The position numbers and the translations under genes were made by a program. Positions 59,463 to 64,000 of a stretch of DNA of 64,000 nucleotides are shown piece after piece; the first letter of the stretch is position 1, and every line of letters begins with the position of its first letter. The stretch is from NCBI GenBank assembly GCA_031553035.1, contig JAVBLY010000006.1, forward strand, positions 62,001-126,000. Reading direction: 5' to 3'. This stretch comes from JAVBLY01 sp031553035. GTDB lineage: Bacteria > Bacillota > Clostridia > Peptostreptococcales > Anaerovoracaceae. The notes under the pieces are model-generated. The model was given only the letters and a program-made list of their open reading frames with translations, had not been told where the DNA came from and did not search any database.

Positions 59463-60417
59463 AGCCAGATCAATAATTGAAATAATATTAGTTCTTGTAC
59501 TATGTAATTTAGTTCCTGTCTTTTTTTCGCCTTTGTTTATTTTAGTTTTTGATGATCCCGTAGCGATGAGCAATCTCTATAATATTGTTGCTATAATTAC
59601 CGATATAGTGGTTACTGCCACGATTGTCATCTATTTGATCAAGAACAAACGTATGTCTAATCAAGTCCCTAAACTATCTGATATGGGTATGAAAAATTTG
59701 ATTCTCATAATTATCTGTACATATTTGATAGCTTCTGTATGTGAACTTGTCACATTTATTTTGCCTATGGATGGAATGATGGAATTCTTTATTGAGTTGA
59801 TGAGCCTTTTCTTTAACGGAAATCCGATCCTGGTTTTCTGTTCTGTAGGTATATTCGGTCCTGTAATGGAAGAGTTTATATTCAGAGGCATAATATTTAG
59901 GAATTTAAGGTTTCACTGGAATTTCTGGATATCAGCGATCATATCTTCTCTGATCTGGGCAGTTATTCATCTTAACCTTGTGCAGGGTATGCAGGCTTTC
60001 GTCCTTGGCCTTTTGTTTGCATTTGTTTATGAAAAATGCTACAAGCTTTGGGTTCCAATACTACTTCATATCATTGTCAATGTTGCTTCCGTTTTGGCGT
60101 TTTATCTTAGCGGGGAAGGTTCTTCAATGCTGGGAATTCCCCCGGAATCAGGATTTGCTTTTCTCATAGTTGGCGCTGTATTGGGAACGATTATTGCAAT
60201 TTTAATAACGCTTTATCTCTCAAGGCAATCTTACCAAAATTCAGATATCATAAACATCGAGAATCAAGAAAATTTCGATCGGTTAAAAGACCGACAGACC
60301 AATGTACAAAATGATGTGAGTAATAGCTTAAGTCATCAGAATGAATCAGCTGATCCATCTATGCCGCGTATACTTCATGAAGAAAAGCCGAAAGACCAAA
60401 CAGATAGTTCACAATAA
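59446..60417 (+). CDS. CPBP-family intramembrane glutamic endopeptidase
   Basis: A 323-residue membrane protein with about eight TM segments. The CPBP (Abi) motifs are EEFIFRGIIFRNL (motif 1), HLNLVQGMQAFVLGLLFAFVYEK (motif 2) and HIIVNVAS (motif 3), which include the catalytic Glu and His residues. Bacterial members process membrane proteins or serve in peptide-immunity roles. The cytoplasmic C-terminal tail (about 265-323) is polar and contains ADPSMPRI, nearly identical to the tail of the sensor kinase at 44865. The exact start among ATGs at 59446, 59452 and 59455 is uncertain. Confidence 0.82.
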   Translation: MVMMTKARSIIEIILVLVLCNLVPVFFSPLFILVFDDPVAMSNLYNIVAIITDIVVTATIVIYLIKNKRMSNQVPKLSDMGMKNLILIIICTYLIASVCELVTFILPMDGMMEFFIELMSLFFNGNPILVFCSVGIFGPVMEEFIFRGIIFRNLRFHWNFWISAIISSLIWAVIHLNLVQGMQAFVLGLLFAFVYEKCYKLWVPILLHIIVNVASVLAFYLSGEGSSMLGIPPESGFAFLIVGAVLGTIIAILITLYLSRQSYQNSDIINIENQENFDRLKDRQTNVQNDVSNSLSHQNESADPSMPRILHEEKPKDQTDSSQ

Positions 60418-60496
60418 GTAAAATAATCGGATAGCAAAAAAAGCTCAAAAAGCAAAAGGAAATCACGATGGATACGACTATTCTGGCAAATCAGCT

Positions 60497-60570
60497 TTAG
60501 GTCTTAACCTGCGCAATCTCAAGAACAGGTTTTGTCTCACCGGTCTTCACGCTCAAATCTTTATTTGCTG
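60497..60570 (-). pseudogene. Partial duplicate of the 3' end of the lipoprotein gene at 61192
   Basis: On the minus strand the frame reads VKTGETKPVLEIAQVKT and stop TAA. The end of the lipoprotein at 61192 reads VETGETEPVLEIVQVKKED. Only the last 25 or so codons are preserved, without start or RBS. The toxin-antitoxin pair lies between this fragment and the intact gene. Confidence 0.65.
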
Positions 60571-60597
60571 TAAATATGCAGCAAATTGTGCTATACT
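60563..60597 (+). promoter_or_regulatory. Operator/promoter of the toxin-antitoxin pair
   Basis: Inverted repeat ATTTGCTG (60563-60570)/CAGCAAAT (60579-60586) with 8-bp spacer, followed by a TATACT -10 box (60592-60597). A palindrome overlapping the promoter is typical of antitoxin autoregulation. The antitoxin starts 25 bp downstream. Confidence 0.6.
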
Positions 60598-60621
60598 TGT
60601 AATAGGCAAGGAGGTGTTTGT

Positions 60622-60876
60622 ATGGAAGCAATCAAACCAAGTGCAATTTTAAGGGATTACAATAAAGTAATCGATGAGGTGCAAGACGGCGAACCCGTTA
60701 TACTAACAAAGAACGGTGTCGGCAAAGCGGTCCTTGTTAATATTGATGAGTGGCAACGGAAGCAAGCCGAAATCTGGCTGCTTACTGAGTTAATAAAGGC
60801 AGAAGGCGAATTTGGAGAAGGCGAAGATATTGATGAATTCGCAAAAGAATATAAGCTGGGTACCTTCAGTGAATAA
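60622..60876 (+). CDS. Type II antitoxin, Phd/YefM family
   Basis: An 84-residue antitoxin. MEAIKPSAILRDYNKVIDEV followed by EPVILTKNGVGKAVLVNIDEW is the Phd/YefM DNA-binding fold. The C-terminal part (about 50-84) is acidic and should wrap the toxin. ATG 60622 has AAGGAGG upstream; the in-frame reading from 60586 has none. It overlaps the toxin start by 8 bp. Confidence 0.88.
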   Translation: MEAIKPSAILRDYNKVIDEVQDGEPVILTKNGVGKAVLVNIDEWQRKQAEIWLLTELIKAEGEFGEGEDIDEFAKEYKLGTFSE

Positions 60877-61195
60877 ATATCAAGTTAAAAAGAGCCGATC
60901 TTTTGATAATGATATTATTAAAATTCGAACGAACCTTGTAAGAAAGGATTATTCTTCGAGTACGATCAAAGATATTTTTGAAGAGATATTTCGCTTAATG
61001 GCTTTGCTCCGAACGAACCCGGAGTTAGGCACAATGTTTAGTAACAAGACAAGTATCCCTAATGAATACAGATATTTAATTGCCGGGAAATATATAGTTT
61101 TCTACAAGGTTTATCATAATGAAAAACTTGTCAAGATTCTTCACATATACCATAGTAAGGAGAATTATATCGTCAAACTAGGTCTTATTGATTAA
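60869..61195 (+). CDS. Type II toxin, RelE/ParE superfamily
   Basis: A 108-residue toxin starting at GTG 60869 (VNKYQVKKSRSFDND). The middle has IPNEYRYLIAGKYIVFYKVYHNEKLVKILHIYHSKENY, the beta-sheet of RelE/ParE toxins with a late Tyr/His-rich strand. RelE members cut mRNA at the ribosome and ParE members inhibit gyrase; the two cannot be separated here. Translation is coupled to the antitoxin. The stop overlaps the convergent lipoprotein gene's stop region by 4 bp. Confidence 0.85.
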   Translation: MNKYQVKKSRSFDNDIIKIRTNLVRKDYSSSTIKDIFEEIFRLMALLRTNPELGTMFSNKTSIPNEYRYLIAGKYIVFYKVYHNEKLVKILHIYHSKENYIVKLGLID

Positions 61196-61722
61196 TCTTC
61201 TTTTTTCACCTGTACGATCTCAAGTACAGGCTCAGTTTCTCCGGTTTCCACATAGATGTTTTTATGAGGAGAATTTGCGTCTTCGCCTTCACGAGTCACT
61301 TTGTAGCTGTCGTCCATGACTTTTACTATGTAGAACCAGACATCGCCTTCGTGGTTCTGCATCGTGGTCGCCACATAAGGATTTTCTGCGGTCAGTTCCT
61401 CAGAAAGATCCGCATCCTCGGAAATTTTATCAGTTATGAATTTGTCTTCGATCTCCATTGTTCTGGTCAGATAAAAAACATCTTTGTCGGAGTTTTGCGT
61501 CTTTGAAAAGACCAGATTGTAGGTTATCCCGTCTTTATCATAACTTTTGTAAATATAGTCGTCAGGGTTGATGTCGGTATCGCCTGATTCATTCTCGATG
61601 AAGCCGATTACCGAATCTACATAAGTATCGTAAATATTACCATCTGCATTATCATCGCTTCCGCATGAACAGAGGATCAGCGCCAGAATCGCAACAGTGC
61701 TCAGTACCAGTATTTTTTTCAT
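61192..61722 (-). CDS. Hypothetical lipoprotein
   Basis: A 176-residue secreted lipoprotein. Signal peptide and lipobox: ILVLSTVAILALILCSCGSD, Cys at about residue 20. The mature part is acidic (DDNADGNIYDTYVDSVIGFI) and has no family I recognise. RBS AAGGAGG. A decayed copy of its last 25 codons lies at 60497-60570, on the other side of the toxin-antitoxin pair. Confidence 0.72.
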   Translation of the reverse strand: MKKILVLSTVAILALILCSCGSDDNADGNIYDTYVDSVIGFIENESGDTDINPDDYIYKSYDKDGITYNLVFSKTQNSDKDVFYLTRTMEIEDKFITDKISEDADLSEELTAENPYVATTMQNHEGDVWFYIVKVMDDSYKVTREGEDANSPHKNIYVETGETEPVLEIVQVKKED

Positions 61723-61834
61723 CTTAGAATTCCTCCTTGCCAGTTAACATATTTTATCATATAAGATTCGATTTACATAATAATTACTGCATATTTATTT
61801 GATTCACGGGCTCAATGTGGTATTATATCAAGGT

Positions 61835-62677
61835 ATGAAAAACCAGAATATCATAATCAAAATTCAAAATCTGAGCTTTGATTACACGAGGGGAACTGAC
61901 CAGGAAACCGTTAGGGCTTTGAAAGATATCAGCCTTGAAATCGAAAGGGGAAGTTTTACTGCAGTTATAGGACGTAACGGCTCAGGCAAATCCACTCTTG
62001 CAAAAAACATCAACTCACTCTTAATCCCTACCGAAGGGCTTGTTTTCGTGGACGGATATGACACTCAGGATGAGAGCGCTGTCTGGGAAATAAGGCAGAG
62101 GGCAGGCATGGTATTTCAGAATCCTGACAATCAACTGGTGTCGGCCATCGTTGAAGATGATGTTGCATTCGGCCCCGAGAATTTGGGGATCCCCACAGAC
62201 GAAATCAGAAAACGTGTCAATGAATCTCTCGCATCAGTCAATATGTACAGCGAAAGAAAAAAAGCGCCTCATCTCCTATCCGGGGGACAGAAACAGCGGA
62301 TAGCAATAGCGGGCGTTATAGCCATGCGCCCGGAAATAATAATATTCGACGAGCCGACGGCAATGCTTGATCCGGAAGGCCGTGAAGATGTAAAAAAAAT
62401 AATAAGGCAGCTTCATGCTGAAGGGATCACCGTTTTGCTCATCACCCATTTTATGGAAGAGACCATCGATACGGACCGGGTGATCATAATGGACAGGGGA
62501 GAGGTTGCTCTTGAAGGGACGCCAAAGGAAGTTTTCCGCCAGGCTGACAAGATAAGGGAACTGGATCTTGAACTTCCCAAAACCGTGGAGCTTGCTTCCA
62601 GGCTCAGAGCCCGTGGGATCGAAATCCCCGAGGATATTTTAACACCGGAGGCCATCACGGAATTCTTATGTCCATAA
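61835..62677 (+). CDS. ecfA1: Energy-coupling factor transporter ATPase EcfA1
   Basis: A 280-residue ABC ATPase. Walker A is VIGRNGSGKSTLAKN, the Q-loop MVFQNPDNQLVS, the signature LLSGGQKQRIAIAG and Walker B IIIFDEPTAMLDPEG. It powers uptake of vitamins or metals through S components encoded elsewhere. ATG 61835 (MKNQNIIIKI) is preferred over an in-frame codon at 61799. It overlaps ecfA2 by 10 bp. Confidence 0.92.
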   Translation: MKNQNIIIKIQNLSFDYTRGTDQETVRALKDISLEIERGSFTAVIGRNGSGKSTLAKNINSLLIPTEGLVFVDGYDTQDESAVWEIRQRAGMVFQNPDNQLVSAIVEDDVAFGPENLGIPTDEIRKRVNESLASVNMYSERKKAPHLLSGGQKQRIAIAGVIAMRPEIIIFDEPTAMLDPEGREDVKKIIRQLHAEGITVLLITHFMEETIDTDRVIIMDRGEVALEGTPKEVFRQADKIRELDLELPKTVELASRLRARGIEIPEDILTPEAITEFLCP

Positions 62678-63525
62678 AAGTAGAAAATCTCACACATATA
62701 TATAATAAAGGCCTTGCATATGAAACCGTCGCAGTGGATGACGTCAGTTTCGAGATCCCCGACGGTATGTTCGTCGGAATTATAGGGCACACCGGGTCAG
62801 GAAAGTCCACATTGATCCAGCACCTCAACGGACTTCTAAAGCCGAATTCAGGCAAGATCTATGTAGGCGATACAGACATAACAGAAAAAAAAGTCACAAT
62901 GACCGATATCAGAAAGAGGATAGGTCTTGTTTTCCAGTACCCCGAATACCAGCTCTTTGAAGAGACTGTCGCTCTTGATGTTGCCTTTGGCCCAAAGAAT
63001 CTCGGTTTAAGTGAAGAGGAGATAGATGAGCGGGTCAGGGAAGCTATGGCTTTGGTGGATATGCCGTATCATGAATTTGCCGAGAGATCACCGTTTGAAC
63101 TTTCGGGAGGGCAGAAAAGGCGGATCGCAATAGCAGGTGTCATTGCAATGAGACCTCAGGTTCTCATACTTGACGAGCCGACGGCGGGGTTGGATCCAAG
63201 ATCCCATAAGGACATTCTGGATATGGTAATGAGTGTAAAGGGAAAGACAGACAACACGGTCATCCTTATTTCACATAACATGGATGATATCGCCGAACTT
63301 GCAGACCTTGTTATGGTCATGCACGAAGGCAAGATCGTAAAGCAGGGAACTCCGGTGGAGGTCTTTTCCGAAGGTGAATATCTTAAGTCCATAGGGCTTG
63401 GAATTCCTTTTGCTACGGATCTCGCCGGACATCTCAAAGAAAAAGGTTTCGATCTCCAGAAAGAAGTTTTACTGCTGGATGAACTGGAAGAGCAGATTTA
63501 CGAAAGGCTGAGTTCAGATGATTAG
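62668..63525 (+). CDS. ecfA2: Energy-coupling factor transporter ATPase EcfA2
   Basis: A 285-residue ABC ATPase. Walker A is IIGHTGSGKSTLIQHLNGLLKP, the Q-loop LVFQYPEYQLFE, the signature ELSGGQKRRIAIAG and Walker B VLILDEPTAGLDPRS. It pairs with EcfA1. The start overlaps the ecfA1 end, and its stop overlaps the ecfT start by 8 bp, so the three genes are translationally coupled. Confidence 0.92.
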   Translation: MSIKVENLTHIYNKGLAYETVAVDDVSFEIPDGMFVGIIGHTGSGKSTLIQHLNGLLKPNSGKIYVGDTDITEKKVTMTDIRKRIGLVFQYPEYQLFEETVALDVAFGPKNLGLSEEEIDERVREAMALVDMPYHEFAERSPFELSGGQKRRIAIAGVIAMRPQVLILDEPTAGLDPRSHKDILDMVMSVKGKTDNTVILISHNMDDIAELADLVMVMHEGKIVKQGTPVEVFSEGEYLKSIGLGIPFATDLAGHLKEKGFDLQKEVLLLDELEEQIYERLSSDD

Positions 63526-64000
63526 GGATATCACTCTCGGACAATACTATCCGGCTGAGTCGGTAATACACAGAATCGATCCCAGGCTGAAGATCATCAT
63601 GACCTTGGCTTATATCGTCACGCTGTTCTTTGTGCGTGATTTTGCTGCATACGCCTTTGTGGTCATTTGCCTTGGCGTGGTGATAGCAATGTCCAAGGTT
63701 CCCTTAGGTTATATCCTTAGAGGCATGAAGCCCATTTTCATCATCCTCATATTCACCTTCACCTTGAATATGCTCATGACCGACGGAACAGTCATAGTCA
63801 GGCTAGGGTTTCTCAAAATAACTGAGGAGGGTCTGTATAACGCAGTATTCATGGCGACCAGACTTATTCTGTTGATTGTAGGTTCTTTCCTTCTCACATT
63901 TACGACCAAACCTGTCAACCTGACCGACGGCATAGAAAGCCTCCTTAAACCAATGAGAAAAATAGGCATGCCCGCCCACGAGCTTGCCATGATGATGACC
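63518..64000 (+). CDS. ecfT: Energy-coupling factor transporter transmembrane protein EcfT (cut by window end)
   Basis: The first 161 residues of a membrane protein that runs off the window. MIRDITLGQYYPAESVIHRI and DPRLKIIMTLAYIVTLFFV are the typical EcfT N-terminus, followed by hydrophobic segments at about 45-60 and 70-90. EcfT couples the two ATPases to substrate-binding S components. ATG 63518 lies inside the last codons of ecfA2. Confidence 0.92.
   Translation, partial: MIRDITLGQYYPAESVIHRIDPRLKIIMTLAYIVTLFFVRDFAAYAFVVICLGVVIAMSKVPLGYILRGMKPIFIILIFTFTLNMLMTDGTVIVRLGFLKITEEGLYNAVFMATRLILLIVGSFLLTFTTKPVNLTDGIESLLKPMRKIGMPAHELAMMMT

Noticed and set aside
60622..61195. The toxin-antitoxin pair as part of a larger defence island
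   Set aside because: Neighbouring genes are a CPBP protease, a lipoprotein and an ECF transporter; no restriction, abortive infection or other defence gene accompanies it.
1..64000. Prophage, insertion sequence or CRISPR-Cas locus
   Set aside because: No transposase, integrase, phage structural gene, cas gene or regularly spaced repeat was seen.

Overview
The window looks like the chromosome of an anaerobic, amino-acid or butyrate-fermenting member of the Clostridia. Evidence: butyryl-CoA dehydrogenase/EtfBA operons, an NADH-linked [FeFe]-hydrogenase with all three maturases, glycyl radical enzymes, strong AGGAGG ribosome-binding sites and moderate-to-low GC. The gene style suggests a relative of the Anaerovoracaceae (Eubacteriales family XIII), but that assignment is inference. 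No CRISPR array, prophage or intact insertion sequence was seen.

Layout. (1) 1-7.5 kb: the tail of an iron-type alcohol dehydrogenase, an enoyl-CoA hydratase and two successive acyl-CoA dehydrogenase-EtfB-EtfA sets. (2) 7.5-9.3 kb: a promoter-to-terminator noncoding unit of about 350 nt that looks like a large structured RNA, then a saccharopine-dehydrogenase-like oxidoreductase. (3) 9.6-13.4 kb: a LuxR-type regulator and a DUF4125/TPR/DUF4037 operon. (4) 13.4-28.7 kb: the most unusual region, an accessory catabolic island with two different glycyl radical enzymes. Each is accompanied by its own radical-SAM activase and its own small EutQ-like cupin. Around them are an aldehyde dehydrogenase, a hot-dog thioesterase, a 2,4-diaminopentanoate-dehydrogenase-like protein, a phosphotriesterase-family hydrolase, an MFS transporter and a MerR regulator. 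Four promoters in the island share a MerR-type 19-bp spacer with an ACCTTA/TAAGGT-like dyad. The two glycyl radical operons also share a duplicated upstream region with paired ACAATTGT palindromes. (5) 28.9-48.7 kb: housekeeping and envelope genes (PBP1A, tRNA-Arg, CvpA, TadA, IspE, GntR, GGDEF response regulator, AEC transporter, thermonuclease lipoprotein, Ddl, DUF1934, DJ-1, TipAS-type MerR, metallophosphoesterase, two-component system, RarA). (6) 49-56.7 kb: the HydCBA hydrogenase, then a TM1266-like regulator and HydE, HydG and HydF behind a leader with its own terminator. (7) 56.8-64 kb: ECF sigma/anti-sigma pair, LysO exporter, decayed gene fragments, CPBP protease, a Phd/RelE-type toxin-antitoxin pair next to a duplicated gene fragment, a lipoprotein, and the start of the EcfA1-EcfA2-EcfT transporter, which runs off the window.

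How it may work together (inference): the island would import an organic substrate through the MFS carrier, possibly hydrolyse an ester or lactone, cleave or dehydrate it with the glycyl radical enzymes, and oxidise the aldehyde product. Reducing equivalents would be disposed of through the Bcd/Etf systems and the NADH-linked hydrogenase. The substrate cannot be named from sequence alone.
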